The notes below the pieces were generated by a model that did no database searches, was not told where the DNA came from, and saw nothing but the letters and a program-made list of their open reading frames with translations. The position numbers and the translations under genes were made by a program. This document shows, in pieces, positions 36,035 through 45,778 of a stretch of 64,000 bases of DNA. The DNA is from Novosphingobium sp. Chol11 (GTDB taxonomy: Bacteria; Pseudomonadota; Alphaproteobacteria; Sphingomonadales; Sphingomonadaceae). Location of the stretch: NCBI GenBank assembly GCA_945906105.1, contig CAMDQO010000008.1:47751-111750 (forward strand), read 5' to 3'. Numbering within the stretch: the first letter of the stretch is position 1; each line of letters starts with the position of its first letter.

Positions 36035-37977
36035 TCGCCGAATTCGGTCTGGCTGCACTGTGGCTCGCAGCAGCACTGGCGGTGCTTCAGTTGATAGCTG
36101 GCGGTGTTGCGCTCAGCAGGCGCGGTGATGCGCTTGGTGCCGTTGTGCGCCCTGTTGCCATTGTGCAAGGAGTGCTGGCGCTGGCTGCCTTTGCGGCGCT
36201 GGTAGCCGTCTTTATCAGCACTGACCTTTCGGTGAAGCTGGTCGCGGCAAACTCCCATTCAGCCAAGCCGCTGCTCTACAAGATCGCCGGGGCCTGGGGA
36301 AATCACGAAGGCTCGATGCTGCTGTGGGTCACGATCATGGGGCTAGCAGGCGGCTTTGTCGCTGCGGTCGAGCGGCGGCTGCCAGAGCGGACCATGATGG
36401 CAACGCTGGCGGGGCAAGCCTTTGTCAGTATTGGATTTTATGTCTTCCTACTGTTCGCCTCTAACCCATTTACCCGACTTGCCGAACCGGCAGCGGAGGG
36501 GCAGGGGCTCAATCCGCTGTTGCAAGACCCAGGCCTCGCCTTCCACCCGCCGACGCTTTATGTCGGTTATGTCGGGCTTTCGATTGCCTTCAGTTTTGCC
36601 ATCGGCGCGCTGATCACCCGTGAGGTTTCCCCCGCCTTCGCCCGCGCGATGCGGCCATGGGTGCTGGGCGCTTGGATTTTTCTGACACTGGGTATCACCG
36701 CCGGTTCTTACTGGGCCTATTACGAGCTTGGCTGGGGCGGCTGGTGGTTCTGGGATCCGGTTGAAAATGCCTCGCTCATGCCGTGGCTGGCAGCCACAGC
36801 GCTGCTCCATTCATGCGGCGTGCTGGCTGCACGAAACGCCTTGCGGGCATGGACTCTGATGCTCGGCGTTGTCGCCTTTTCGATGTCGATGATCGGCACA
36901 TTTCTCGTGCGATCAGGGATACTTACCAGCGTTCATGCCTTTGCCGTCGATCCCAGGCGCGGCACCTTTATCCTTGTCCTGCTGGCGATCTACATCGGCG
37001 GCGCGCTGATGCTGTTTGCCCTGCGCGCCGGGTCCATCAGCGAGGGTGAACGCTTTGCTGTGACCAGCCGTGAATCGGGATTGGTGTTCAACAATGTCAT
37101 GCTCTCGGGAACGCTCGGGATTGTGCTAATCGGCACTCTTTACCCGCTGCTGGCCGAGGCGATGGGCATGAAGGTTTCGGTCGGACCACCCTATTTCAAC
37201 CCGTTCACCGCTCTGTTTGTCGTGCCTATGCTGCTGGTGCTGATGGTTGGCCCCTTGTTGCGTTGGCGGCTGGATAATTTCGGGAGGGTGCGCTCTGGCC
37301 TGATCATTCCTGCCCTGATCCTGGTGCTGAGCATCGGGATTGCAATTGTGATGGCTCCCGGAAAAATGCTTTCTATCATTGGCTTGGCTCTCGCCCCGGC
37401 GCTGGCTTTCGCCAGTCTGCTGCCGCTTCGAGGGCGCAGGCTGAGCCGGGTGAAGTTGCCGCTCTGGGGCATGGTTCTCGCCCATTTCGGTGTGGCCGTT
37501 TCGCTGTTCGGCATGGCCTGCGACAGTGCCTTTACGGTGGAGAAACTGGTCGCGGTGCGGCCCGGCGAGGCGGTCAGGGTCGGGCCATGGCAGGTCACGA
37601 TGAAATCCATCACCCCGATTGCCGGGCCGAACTGGACGGCGCTCGAAGGTGATTTGCAAGCCAGTTACAACGGCACTGCACCATCACTGCTTCGCCCTCA
37701 ATCACGCTCATTCTGGACACCGCCGCAGCAGACCAATGAAAGCGCCCTGCTCACCCGCTGGAACGGGCAGCTCTATACCGTGTTGGGTGATGAAGCTGCT
37801 GACGGGCGCTGGCAACTCCGGCTGTGGTGGAAACCGTTCGTGACGATGATCTGGCTGGGCGGCGTGCTGATCGCACTGGGGGGGCTGCTCGCCATGCTTG
37901 GCCATGTGGCGAGTGATGTTCGCCGGGTGATCGCCCGGAGCAAGATCGCCTTCCGCCGCGAGAGGCAGGGACGATGA
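36031..37977 (+). CDS. ccmF: Heme lyase CcmF
   Basis: A 648-residue inner-membrane protein of about 15 helices that, with CcmH, ligates heme to apocytochrome c. The tryptophan-rich periplasmic motif GWGGWWFWDPVENASLMPW (about 238-256) is intact, and NHEGSMLLWV near residue 91 and conserved histidines are present. GTG at 36031 overlaps the ccmE stop (GTGA) and is chosen over a start at 36007 inside ccmE. Confidence 0.95.
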   Translation: MIAEFGLAALWLAAALAVLQLIAGGVALSRRGDALGAVVRPVAIVQGVLALAAFAALVAVFISTDLSVKLVAANSHSAKPLLYKIAGAWGNHEGSMLLWVTIMGLAGGFVAAVERRLPERTMMATLAGQAFVSIGFYVFLLFASNPFTRLAEPAAEGQGLNPLLQDPGLAFHPPTLYVGYVGLSIAFSFAIGALITREVSPAFARAMRPWVLGAWIFLTLGITAGSYWAYYELGWGGWWFWDPVENASLMPWLAATALLHSCGVLAARNALRAWTLMLGVVAFSMSMIGTFLVRSGILTSVHAFAVDPRRGTFILVLLAIYIGGALMLFALRAGSISEGERFAVTSRESGLVFNNVMLSGTLGIVLIGTLYPLLAEAMGMKVSVGPPYFNPFTALFVVPMLLVLMVGPLLRWRLDNFGRVRSGLIIPALILVLSIGIAIVMAPGKMLSIIGLALAPALAFASLLPLRGRRLSRVKLPLWGMVLAHFGVAVSLFGMACDSAFTVEKLVAVRPGEAVRVGPWQVTMKSITPIAGPNWTALEGDLQASYNGTAPSLLRPQSRSFWTPPQQTNESALLTRWNGQLYTVLGDEAADGRWQLRLWWKPFVTMIWLGGVLIALGGLLAMLGHVASDVRRVIARSKIAFRRERQGR

Positions 37978-38546
37978 GTGCTGCTCCGAAAATCCCTGAG
38001 CGGGCCGCAATTCGCACATCACGCTGGGCGTTGTGGCTGCCGCTGGCGCTGTTCGCCGGCTTTATCGTGCTGGTGCTGATCGGCCTGCTGCGTCCGGCGA
38101 GCCACGATGTCGCCAGCCAGTTTGTCGGCAAGCCACTGCCCGAATTTTCCTTGCGCGCCGCTGCCGATAATCGTCCGGGGCTGGCCCGCGCCAATATGAT
38201 CGGCGGCAAACCGCGCCTGCTCAATGTCTTTGCCAGCTGGTGCGCGCCCTGCGCTGCCGAAGCGCCGCAACTGGCACAGCTTGCCGCAGCGGGCGTGGAG
38301 ATCGATGGCGTGGCGATCCGCGATCACAAGCCCGAGCTGGCCGCTTTTCTGGCGCGCTATGGCAATCCTTACACCCGGATCGGTGCCGATGATGTCAGCG
38401 CGGTGCAGATGGCCATTGGCTCTTCAGGTGCGCCGGAAACCTTCATCATCGATGCGCAGGGCGTGATCCGATATCAGCACATCGGCGAAATTCGCACCGA
38501 GCACGTGCCGATGCTGCTCGCCAGATTGCAGGAAGCGGGCAAGTGA
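37974..38546 (+). CDS. ccmG: Thiol:disulfide interchange protein CcmG/DsbE
   Basis: A 190-residue thioredoxin-fold protein anchored by a helix at about 19-38. It keeps the apocytochrome CXXCH cysteines reduced. The active site is WCAPC with Cys90 and Cys93, and a cis-Pro lies in SGAPETFIID. Overlaps ccmF and ccmH by four bases. Confidence 0.95.
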   Translation: MSAAPKIPERAAIRTSRWALWLPLALFAGFIVLVLIGLLRPASHDVASQFVGKPLPEFSLRAAADNRPGLARANMIGGKPRLLNVFASWCAPCAAEAPQLAQLAAAGVEIDGVAIRDHKPELAAFLARYGNPYTRIGADDVSAVQMAIGSSGAPETFIIDAQGVIRYQHIGEIRTEHVPMLLARLQEAGK

Positions 38547-38968
38547 AGCGCCTGTTGCTGATCCTTGCGCTGTTCGTGTTCGCGCCGCCGCTGCTGGCCG
38601 ACGATACGATGCCGCCCGCGGCCTATGCCTATCGCCAGCTCGATGATCCAAGACTTGAGGCCAAGGCGCGAGGCCTGATGGAAACCATTCGCTGCCTGAC
38701 TTGTCAGAGCCAGTCGATTGCCGATTCGGATGCCTCGATGGCGGGGGATATGCGCAACCAGATCCGCGAACGGATTTTACGGGGCGAAGATCCCGAGGCG
38801 ATCCGGCGCTGGCTGGTTGAGCGTTACGGTGATTACATTTCCTACGCTCCGCAGGTGAGCCCGGCGACCTGGCCGCTGTTTGCCGCACCACTGCTGCTGT
38901 TGGCCATTGCCGCGCTGCTGCTGCGCCGCCGGTTCGCCAGGTCTGGGCAATCGGGAGCTGTGAAATGA
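38543..38968 (+). CDS. ccmH: Cytochrome c maturation protein CcmH (CcmL type)
   Basis: A 141-residue membrane-anchored periplasmic protein with a signal peptide to about residue 19 and a C-terminal helix (about 112-130). The redox motif is RCLTCQSQSIADSDA with Cys51 and Cys54. It carries only the thiol domain; the TPR part is the separate next gene, unlike the fused E. coli CcmH. Confidence 0.93.
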   Translation: MKRLLLILALFVFAPPLLADDTMPPAAYAYRQLDDPRLEAKARGLMETIRCLTCQSQSIADSDASMAGDMRNQIRERILRGEDPEAIRRWLVERYGDYISYAPQVSPATWPLFAAPLLLLAIAALLLRRRFARSGQSGAVK

Positions 38969-39615
38969 TGGGTTATGTGCTCGCTGTCGGGCTTGCAGTC
39001 ATCGCCTTTGGTGCGCTCGCCGTTTTGCTCAAACTGCCGCGCAAGGGTTGGGAGGCTGCTGGTGCTGCCTTGCTGCTCGGACTTGCCGGTTATGCCCTGC
39101 AGGGAAATCCCTCAGAAGCTGGCGCACCCAAGGCTCCGGTGCAGAAAATCGCCGGGAACAGCGCTGTGGCGGCCATCGAAGCACGCCAGCAGCTGAGCGG
39201 CAATGTGCCGATGAGCGACAAGTTCCTCGTCACCGCCGATGCGCTGTCCCGCAATGGCCAGTTTGCCGATGCCGCCGGATACTTGCGCGGCGCGGTGCAG
39301 GCTGATCCTGCGAATGGAGAGGCGTGGCTGGCCATGGCCAATGCCCTGTTCGCCCATGCCGACCGCACGCTGACACCCGCTTCGCTCTTTGCCTATCGCC
39401 GCGCCAGCTTGGCCGCGCCGGGCAATCCTGCACCGCCTTTCTTCCTCGGGCTGGCCTTGGCCGAATCCGGACGACTGGACGAAGGCCGCGCGCTGTGGGC
39501 TGATCTGCTCGTGCGTTCCGCGCCCGATGCGCCGTGGCGCGGCGATCTGGTTGCGCGGCTGGCAGAGCTTGATGCTTTCATCGCCCGCCAGCGCGGGGCG
39601 GCGATTGCCCCATGA
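38965..39615 (+). CDS. CcmI/CycH-type TPR protein of cytochrome c maturation
   Basis: A 216-residue protein with two N-terminal hydrophobic segments (about 3-20 and 28-45) and a TPR region (about 75-200; e.g. ADAAGYLRGAVQADPANGEA). It is thought to hold apocytochrome c for the heme lyase. It is much shorter than Rhodobacter CcmI (over 400 residues). Overlaps ccmH (ATGA) and ends the operon. Confidence 0.85.
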   Translation: MMGYVLAVGLAVIAFGALAVLLKLPRKGWEAAGAALLLGLAGYALQGNPSEAGAPKAPVQKIAGNSAVAAIEARQQLSGNVPMSDKFLVTADALSRNGQFADAAGYLRGAVQADPANGEAWLAMANALFAHADRTLTPASLFAYRRASLAAPGNPAPPFFLGLALAESGRLDEGRALWADLLVRSAPDAPWRGDLVARLAELDAFIARQRGAAIAP

Positions 39616-39718
39616 TGCTGGACGAGCTTTCATTGCGGGGTGTTAAACCTGTTGCTAAGCGCGGATGTTGTCTTGCCCGGGAAGGCGAGTCTGGGGCCGT
39701 TAAGGGGCTGGGGTCAAA

Positions 39719-41680
39719 ATGAGCGAAAAGCATTCTGAAGCAACGCCCGGCGCTGTGCCTCCAGCAGGTGGATCATCGCACCAGGCAGGCGGGCATTCCG
39801 GTGGGCTGCTGAAACTATCCATCGGGGCAGTCGGCGTTGTCTTTGGCGATATCGGCACCAGTCCGATCTATGCCTTTCGCGAAACCTTCGCTTCGCACCA
39901 TGGCGCGCCGGGAATCCAGGTCGATCCGGTCCACATCCACGGGGTGCTCAGCCTGGTTTTCTGGTCGATGATGATCGTGGTGACGTTCAAATACGTCCTG
40001 ACAATCATGAAGGCGGACAACAAGGGAGAGGGCGGCAGTCTGGCGCTGCTGGCACTGATCAACCGCAAGTCCACCACCGTCAAGTGGACTACGCCTTTCA
40101 TCCTGCTCGGGGTGTTTGCTACCGCTTTATTCTATGGCGATTCGATGATTACCCCGGCGATGTCGGTGCTTTCGGCAACAGAGGGTCTGCAATATATCGA
40201 TCCCGGCTTCAAATCTCTGATCGTGCCGATTGCCGTGGCGATCCTGTTCGGGCTGTTCGCGATTCAGGCGCGCGGGACCGAGAAGGTTGGCAGGTTGTTC
40301 GGGCCGATCATGATCGTCTATTTCTTCGTTTTGGCTGTACTTGGCCTTATGCACATGGCGGCAATGCCGCAGATCGTGTTTGAAACCCTTAACCCGCTCA
40401 ATGCGATCAACTTCTTCATCACCGATGGCTTCCGCGCCTTTGTCGCCATGGGCTCTGTGGTTCTCGCCGTGACCGGAGCCGAAGCGCTCTATGCCGATAT
40501 GGGCCATTTCGGCAGGGAGCCGATTGGCATCAGCTGGATGACCTTTGTCCTGCCGGCGCTGATGCTCAACTATATGGGGCAGGGTGCCATGGTGCTTTCG
40601 CAGACCAGCCCGGAGGCCGCCGCTGCGCTGATCAAGGATCCGTTCTTCCTGATGATCCCCGATGTGGTGCGGATTCCCGTGGTGGTTCTGGCGCTGTTTG
40701 CCACGATCATCGCCAGTCAAGCGGTGATCTCGGGTGCCTTCTCGTTGACCCAGCAGGCGATCCAGCTGGGCTTCATGCCGCGTATGCAGATCAAGCACAC
40801 CAGCGCATCGGCAGCAGGCCAGATCTATATCCCGGTGATCAACTGGGGGCTGATGATCATGGTGCTGGTGCTGGTGTTGTTCTTCGGTTCATCCAGCAGA
40901 CTGGCCGCCGCTTATGGCATCGCGGTGACCGGGGCGATGTTCATTGACACCCTGCTGATGGCCGCAGTGCTGATTTCGCTGTGGCACTGGCCGCTGTGGA
41001 AAGCGCTGCCACTCGTCGCGGTATTTATCGTGGTCGACATGGCCTATCTTGGCGCGAACCTGATCAAGATACCCGATGGCGGCTGGGTGCCGCTGGCAAT
41101 CGGCCTGTTGATCTTCACCCTGCTCACCACCTGGTCACGCGGACGGGCGCTGATGCGGCAGAACATGGCCGAAGGCACGATCCCCTTCGAGGTTTTCGCC
41201 AAGAGCGCGCACACCAGCGCCCAGCGCGTTTCGGGAACGGCAGTATTCATGTCATCAACGCCCGGCGGCGTGCCATCGGCGCTGTTGCACAATATCAAGC
41301 ACAACAAGGTCATTCATGAACGCGTTGTCGTGCTCAACGTCGCGATTCAGGACGTGCCCTATGTCGATCCGACAGAGCGGGCGACTTGCAAGCAATTTGG
41401 TGAAGGTTTTTACAAGCTGACGCTGCGCTACGGCTTCCTTGAGGAAACCAATGTGCCCGACGATCTCAAGCAGGTGAAGCTGTGCGGTGAACCGTTCGAG
41501 ATGATGAAGACCAGCTTCTTCCTCTCCCGCCAGACGCTGATCGCCTCGTCCAAGCCGGGCATGGCATTGTGGCGTGAAAAGCTGTTCGCCTGGATGTTGC
41601 GTAATGCCGCCAGCGCCATGGAATTCTTCCGCCTGCCGACCAACCGGGTGGTGGAACTGGGCAGTCAGGTCGAAATTTGA
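39719..41680 (+). CDS. kup: Kup family potassium uptake protein
   Basis: A 653-residue K+/H+ symporter with about 12 membrane helices and a cytoplasmic C-terminal domain. [19 protein letters not shown] near residue 38 is the family signature, with [18 protein letters not shown] near residue 138. A His/Gly-rich N-terminal 30 residues precedes the first helix. A good AGGGGC ribosome site precedes ATG 39719. Probably monocistronic or read with the next small gene. Confidence 0.94.
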   Translation: MSEKHSEATPGAVPPAGGSSHQAGGHSGGLLKLSIGAVGVVFGDIGTSPIYAFRETFASHHGAPGIQVDPVHIHGVLSLVFWSMMIVVTFKYVLTIMKADNKGEGGSLALLALINRKSTTVKWTTPFILLGVFATALFYGDSMITPAMSVLSATEGLQYIDPGFKSLIVPIAVAILFGLFAIQARGTEKVGRLFGPIMIVYFFVLAVLGLMHMAAMPQIVFETLNPLNAINFFITDGFRAFVAMGSVVLAVTGAEALYADMGHFGREPIGISWMTFVLPALMLNYMGQGAMVLSQTSPEAAAALIKDPFFLMIPDVVRIPVVVLALFATIIASQAVISGAFSLTQQAIQLGFMPRMQIKHTSASAAGQIYIPVINWGLMIMVLVLVLFFGSSSRLAAAYGIAVTGAMFIDTLLMAAVLISLWHWPLWKALPLVAVFIVVDMAYLGANLIKIPDGGWVPLAIGLLIFTLLTTWSRGRALMRQNMAEGTIPFEVFAKSAHTSAQRVSGTAVFMSSTPGGVPSALLHNIKHNKVIHERVVVLNVAIQDVPYVDPTERATCKQFGEGFYKLTLRYGFLEETNVPDDLKQVKLCGEPFEMMKTSFFLSRQTLIASSKPGMALWREKLFAWMLRNAASAMEFFRLPTNRVVELGSQVEI

Positions 41681-41711
41681 TGCGCGGTCTGGCCAAGGGT
41701 CGGCGTAAATA

Positions 41712-42254
41712 ATGAGCCTGCCCGGCCTTGCTGACACCGGATTGACCATCCTGCCGCGTCAAGGTCTGCGCAGCCTTGGAATTGCCATGGTGGCAGGGCT
41801 TGGATTTGGCATCTGGATGGCTCTGGCAGATACCACGATCTTTGCCAGTGTTGTGCCGCCGGTGCAGCATGCCATGCTGGCAGAGAGCACTGCGGCGCAG
41901 CGCATTGCCTTGTTTGCTCGTGGTGCTTTTCTTGATGAGATTGCCTTGCGGCTGTTCGCCCTGACGGCGATCATCTGGTTGGTGATGGCGTTGACGGGCA
42001 AGCAGGGCAGCGGGCATGGCAGCGGGGTGTATTGGGCCGCGATTCTGCTCGTTGCTTTCATCGTCTATCCGATGTTCTCGTATGGCTATTTTCGCGCACT
42101 TGATTGGTCTGGGCTTGTTATCCTGCGGGAACTGACGCTGCATTGTTCGGCTGGGGTGCTGTGGGGTTATCTGTGCTGGCGGCATGGCTGGCTGGCCGCC
42201 TTGACAGGCCATGTCAGCGCCCATCTGGCCTTGCAACCGCTCCTGTCTATCTGA
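41712..42254 (+). CDS. Membrane protein, degenerate CPBP-like
   Basis: A 180-residue protein of about five membrane helices. The C-terminal half resembles CPBP intramembrane proteases: LDEIALRLF stands where EExxxR is usual, and LTGHVSAHLAL where the last metal-binding motif lies, while the usual first Glu is replaced by Asp. It may be inactive or merely similar. It follows kup by 31 bases and ends at a bidirectional terminator. Confidence 0.65.
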   Translation: MSLPGLADTGLTILPRQGLRSLGIAMVAGLGFGIWMALADTTIFASVVPPVQHAMLAESTAAQRIALFARGAFLDEIALRLFALTAIIWLVMALTGKQGSGHGSGVYWAAILLVAFIVYPMFSYGYFRALDWSGLVILRELTLHCSAGVLWGYLCWRHGWLAALTGHVSAHLALQPLLSI

Positions 42255-42267
42255 CGGGAACACAAAA

Positions 42268-42302
42268 AAGCGCGGCGCTCCGGGTGGGAACGCCGCGCTT
42301 TC
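42268..42302. terminator. Bidirectional terminator
   Basis: AAAGCGCGGCG (42268-42278) pairs perfectly with CGCCGCGCTTT (42292-42302), flanked by an A-run on one side and T on the other. It separates the convergent genes ending at 42254 and 42326. Confidence 0.85.
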
Positions 42303-42325
42303 TGCGTATTGGAATACGAAAATGA

Positions 42326-42901
42326 TCAGCCGATGTTGGCGCTCGCCATGCAGTAAAGCATGGGAAGTGACAGCAGCAGGTTGGTGCGGCTGGCGGCAAG
42401 CGCGATTGGTGCAGCCTTGGCCTTGGCTTCATCGCTGGCCTCTACAAGGCCAAGGATTTTCTTCTGAGCGGGCCAGATCAGGAACCACACGTTGAAGGCC
42501 ATAATCAGTGCCATCCACATGCCGAGGCCGATCAGGTTTTCAGCCGGAGTGGCACCCTGAAGCGCCAGTGAACGGTGAACATAGCCTTTGCTGTAAGCAA
42601 CTGTCAGTCCGGTAAGCACCGTCAGTAGCGCGGCATAGCGGAAGAAGAAGAACACCTTCGGCGCGATATAGCCGGTGACGCCCTTTTTCAGTTCAGCCGG
42701 AACCTTTGGCATGGTCGGCACTTGCACGAAGTTCAGGTAATAGAGGAGGCCGATCCACAGGATGCCGAAAAACACGTGCATCCAAATAAAGATCGTTAAA
42801 GTTGTGATCGGCACGTCGGCCTTGAAATTCAGCATCACGGCAACTGTGAGCGCAAGGCCCACCACCAGCACCAGGTGCAGGTTTCCGAAAAATTTGCCCA
42901 T
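42326..42901 (-). CDS. PuuD-like (urate hydroxylase membrane domain) protein
   Basis: A 191-residue membrane protein with five or six helices. It resembles the membrane half of PuuD-type urate hydroxylases (FIWMHVFFGILWIGLLYY with conserved His, and a C-terminal NLLLSLPMLYCM). The cytochrome c domain found in full PuuD is absent and no purine genes are nearby, so urate oxidation is doubtful. Single gene with a terminator after it. Confidence 0.7.
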   Translation of the reverse strand: MGKFFGNLHLVLVVGLALTVAVMLNFKADVPITTLTIFIWMHVFFGILWIGLLYYLNFVQVPTMPKVPAELKKGVTGYIAPKVFFFFRYAALLTVLTGLTVAYSKGYVHRSLALQGATPAENLIGLGMWMALIMAFNVWFLIWPAQKKILGLVEASDEAKAKAAPIALAASRTNLLLSLPMLYCMASANIG

Positions 42902-43026
42902 AACATTCCCCTAATCTTGAAATCTGTTTTGTCGCGAACCCGGTGTGCCGTAGCGGCAGCAGTTAGATAATGCGGCATTAGTGACGATTTGTCACCGACT
43001 ATTGCGGATGATTCCCACCGTTACGA

Positions 43027-43686
43027 TCACTCATGCGGCGTGGTGGTCTCAGCCTCAACCTCAGCAGGTCCGGCAAGCCCGTGGCGCATCAGCATCGGCA
43101 TATGGGCAAAGGTGAACAGGAACGACAGCGGCATGAACAGCCACAGCTTGGCTTTCAGCCAATCATCAAAGCTGAACCAGTCGCGGTTGGCGAAGACCTC
43201 GTTGGTGAGGGCCAGCGCTATGAAAAAGAAGCCCCAGTTGCGCGAAAGTTTGAGCCAGCCGTCATCGTCCAGTCCTTCAAACGCAGCGCCGAGCAGCACC
43301 TTGAGCAGCGCCTTGCCGCGCAGCCATCCGCCGATCAGCATCAGAGCGAAGAAGGCATAGACCACCGTCGGTTTGTGGCTGATCCAGCGCGGGTCCTGCG
43401 TCCAGATCGTCAGCCCGCCGAAAAACATGATCAGCGCGGTCGATAGCCAGAGCATTGGCGAGACATGGCGATATTTCACCAGGCTCACCCCGAAGGCGAT
43501 CACGGCACCTGCCATGAAGGCCACGGTTCCCTTGATCACCGCCGCGATCTCCATGACCATGTTGTTGCGCGTCGGCGGAGAGAAATATTTGTAAACGATG
43601 AAGAACAGGATGATCGGGCCGTAATCAACCGCGAGGCTGACCCATCCGGATTTCTTGGGGGGTTGGTCTTTGACTTCTGCCATCAC
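43027..43686 (-). CDS. yciB: Inner membrane-spanning protein YciB (septation protein A)
   Basis: A 219-residue inner-membrane protein with about five helices. WVSLAVDYGPIILFFIVY begins the family region, and KPTVVYAFFALMLIGG and GFFFIALALTNEVF are conserved. YciB affects cell envelope shape and division in enterobacteria. An acidic C-terminal tail is present. Its start overlaps the ftsY stop (ATGA), making it the last gene of dapF-mtaB-ftsY-yciB. Confidence 0.93.
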   Translation of the reverse strand: MMAEVKDQPPKKSGWVSLAVDYGPIILFFIVYKYFSPPTRNNMVMEIAAVIKGTVAFMAGAVIAFGVSLVKYRHVSPMLWLSTALIMFFGGLTIWTQDPRWISHKPTVVYAFFALMLIGGWLRGKALLKVLLGAAFEGLDDDGWLKLSRNWGFFFIALALTNEVFANRDWFSFDDWLKAKLWLFMPLSFLFTFAHMPMLMRHGLAGPAEVEAETTTPHE

Positions 43687-44606
43687 GCCACTCCAGCAAT
43701 CACGCGGGCAACCAGATCGGGGTCAAAGGGCCGCAGGTCGTCGATCTTTTCGCCGACGCCGATGGCGTGGATCGGCAGGCCGTATTGCTCCGCCGCCGCG
43801 ACCAGCACACCGCCGCGCGCTGTGCCATCGAGCTTGGTCATGATCAGGCCGGTGACGCCGGCCAATTCCTTGAAAATTGCGATCTGCTGCAAGGCATTCT
43901 GTCCATTGGTGGCATCGAGCACCAGCACGACATCGTGCGGAGCCTCGGGGTTGATCCGGCCGAGGACGCGGCGAATTTTCGCCAGTTCGTCCATCAGCTC
44001 GCGTTTGTTATGCAGCCGCCCGGCTGTATCCACGATGAGCGCGTCGATGCCTTTTTCGGTGGCGAGCTTGACCCCTTCGAAGACGATCGAAGCTGGATCG
44101 CCGCCTTCAGGCCCGCGCACCACTTCCACTCCGATCCGCTCAGCCCAGACAGTAAGCTGGCCGATGGCAGCGGCGCGGAAGGTGTCTCCGGCGGCAAACA
44201 TCACGCCGTAATCTTGCTCCTGAAACAGGTGACCGAGCTTGGCGATGGTGGTTGTTTTGCCCGATCCGTTGACGCCGATGACGAGTATGACCTGCGGGCG
44301 CGGGAAGGCGGTGATCTCCAGCGGTTTGGCCACGGGGCGCAGGATGGCGGCGATTTCCTCGGCGACGGCGAGTTTGATGGCGTGCTCATCCGCTCCGCGC
44401 TCAAACCGTTCATTCGCCAGCCGTTCACGAATGCGGGCGGCGGCGCGTGGACCAAGGTCTGAAAGGATCAACGCATCTTCGATGTCATCCAGCTGCGCAT
44501 CGCTGAGCTTTGTCGACGAAACGATACCGGCAAGGTTCTCGGTAAGGCGTTCCGATGTCTTGCGGAAGCCGCCGAACAGGCGCTCTGACCAGCTTTCAGC
44601 GCTCAT
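43683..44606 (-). CDS. ftsY: Signal recognition particle receptor FtsY
   Basis: A 307-residue GTPase that docks ribosome-SRP complexes to the inner membrane. The NG domain is nearly the whole protein: helical N domain (1-95), P-loop GVNGSGKTTTIAKLG, DTFRAAAIGQL, DTAGRLHNK and TKLDGTARGG. The acidic A domain of E. coli FtsY is missing, as in most alphaproteobacteria. Overlaps both neighbours by four bases. Confidence 0.95.
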   Translation of the reverse strand: MSAESWSERLFGGFRKTSERLTENLAGIVSSTKLSDAQLDDIEDALILSDLGPRAAARIRERLANERFERGADEHAIKLAVAEEIAAILRPVAKPLEITAFPRPQVILVIGVNGSGKTTTIAKLGHLFQEQDYGVMFAAGDTFRAAAIGQLTVWAERIGVEVVRGPEGGDPASIVFEGVKLATEKGIDALIVDTAGRLHNKRELMDELAKIRRVLGRINPEAPHDVVLVLDATNGQNALQQIAIFKELAGVTGLIMTKLDGTARGGVLVAAAEQYGLPIHAIGVGEKIDDLRPFDPDLVARVIAGVA

Positions 44607-45778
44607 GCCAGCAGGCCTTCGATGATCTGGGTGGGGGTAATGGTCACGATGGTTCCGGCTGCCGTTCCGGGTGCTAGCTGCACCCGCGCGAAGTTTTCCG
44701 CATGGCCGGTCCCGTCCTTTTCGGCAAGCACCTTGAGCGGCTGACCGATCAACGAGGTTAGCCAGCTTTGGCGTTCGCTGGCCACGGCGGTTCGAAGGTC
44801 TGCGGCGCGGCTGCGGATCGTCGCGTGCTCCACATGCGGCATCCGCGCGGCGGGGGTGCCGGGGCGGGGGGAATAGGGAAAGACATGACCGTGGACCACG
44901 CCCGCTTCGGCAATGATCGAGAGGTTCGCGGCGTGCATGACGTCATCTTCGGTCGGAAAACCGGCGATCAGGTCGGCGCCGATGGCGATGTCAGGGCGCT
45001 GTGCGCGCAAGGCTGCCACCAGTTCCAGCGCATCGCGGCGCGAGTGGCGGCGCTTCATGCGCTTGAGGATCAGATCATGGCCGTGCTGGAGCGACAAGTG
45101 GACATGCGGCATCACGCGCGGTTCGTGCGCCAGCAGATCGAACAGGCGCTCGTCTATTTCCACGCCGTCAACCGAAGACAGGCGCAGGCGGGTGAGCGTT
45201 GGACAGGCCGCAAGCAGTGCCTCGACCAGATCGCCCAGCCGTGGCGCCCCCGGCAGATCATGGCCCCAGCTGGTGAGATCAACCCCGGTGAGCACAACTT
45301 CCTGCACTCCGGCACCCAGTTGGCTATCAACCTCGCGCTGAACTTCGGCCACGGCCAGCGACCGGCTGGCCCCGCGTCCTTGCGGAATGACGCAGAAAGT
45401 GCAGGCATGATCGCAGCCGTTCTGCACCGCGACATAGGCCCGGGTATAGGCTGCCGAAGTGGGCCGCACGAGGGCAGGGGCGACATTCCACGCGCGCGGA
45501 TCAAGCTTGGCCGTGTTGGCAACGAAGCCATCCACTTCGGGCATGGCGGCGAGAGCGCTACGTTCCACCTCCGCTGCGCAGCCGGTAACGATCAGGCGCG
45601 CATCGGGACGGGCACGGCGCGCGCGGCGGATCGCCTGCCGGGTCTGGCGCACCGCCTCGGCCGTCACCGCGCAAGAGTTGATGACTACCAGATCACCCTC
45701 ATCCGCCAGCAAACCGCGCAGCTCTTCGCTTTCGGAGAGGTTCAGCCGGCAACCCAGCGACACGACCTCAAGGCTCAC
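44603..45778 (-). CDS. mtaB: tRNA t6A37 methylthiotransferase MtaB
   Basis: A 391-residue radical SAM enzyme that adds a methylthio group to t6A at position 37 of tRNA. N-terminal UPF0004 cysteines are Cys10, Cys36 and Cys67. The radical SAM cluster is Cys122, Cys126 and Cys129 in CDHACTFCVIPQGRG. A C-terminal TRAM domain covers about 330-391. The MtaB type is favoured over MiaB by the VVSLGCRLN start and size. It lies between dapF and ftsY with ATGA overlaps. Confidence 0.93.
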   Translation of the reverse strand: MSLEVVSLGCRLNLSESEELRGLLADEGDLVVINSCAVTAEAVRQTRQAIRRARRARPDARLIVTGCAAEVERSALAAMPEVDGFVANTAKLDPRAWNVAPALVRPTSAAYTRAYVAVQNGCDHACTFCVIPQGRGASRSLAVAEVQREVDSQLGAGVQEVVLTGVDLTSWGHDLPGAPRLGDLVEALLAACPTLTRLRLSSVDGVEIDERLFDLLAHEPRVMPHVHLSLQHGHDLILKRMKRRHSRRDALELVAALRAQRPDIAIGADLIAGFPTEDDVMHAANLSIIAEAGVVHGHVFPYSPRPGTPAARMPHVEHATIRSRAADLRTAVASERQSWLTSLIGQPLKVLAEKDGTGHAENFARVQLAPGTAAGTIVTITPTQIIEGLLA

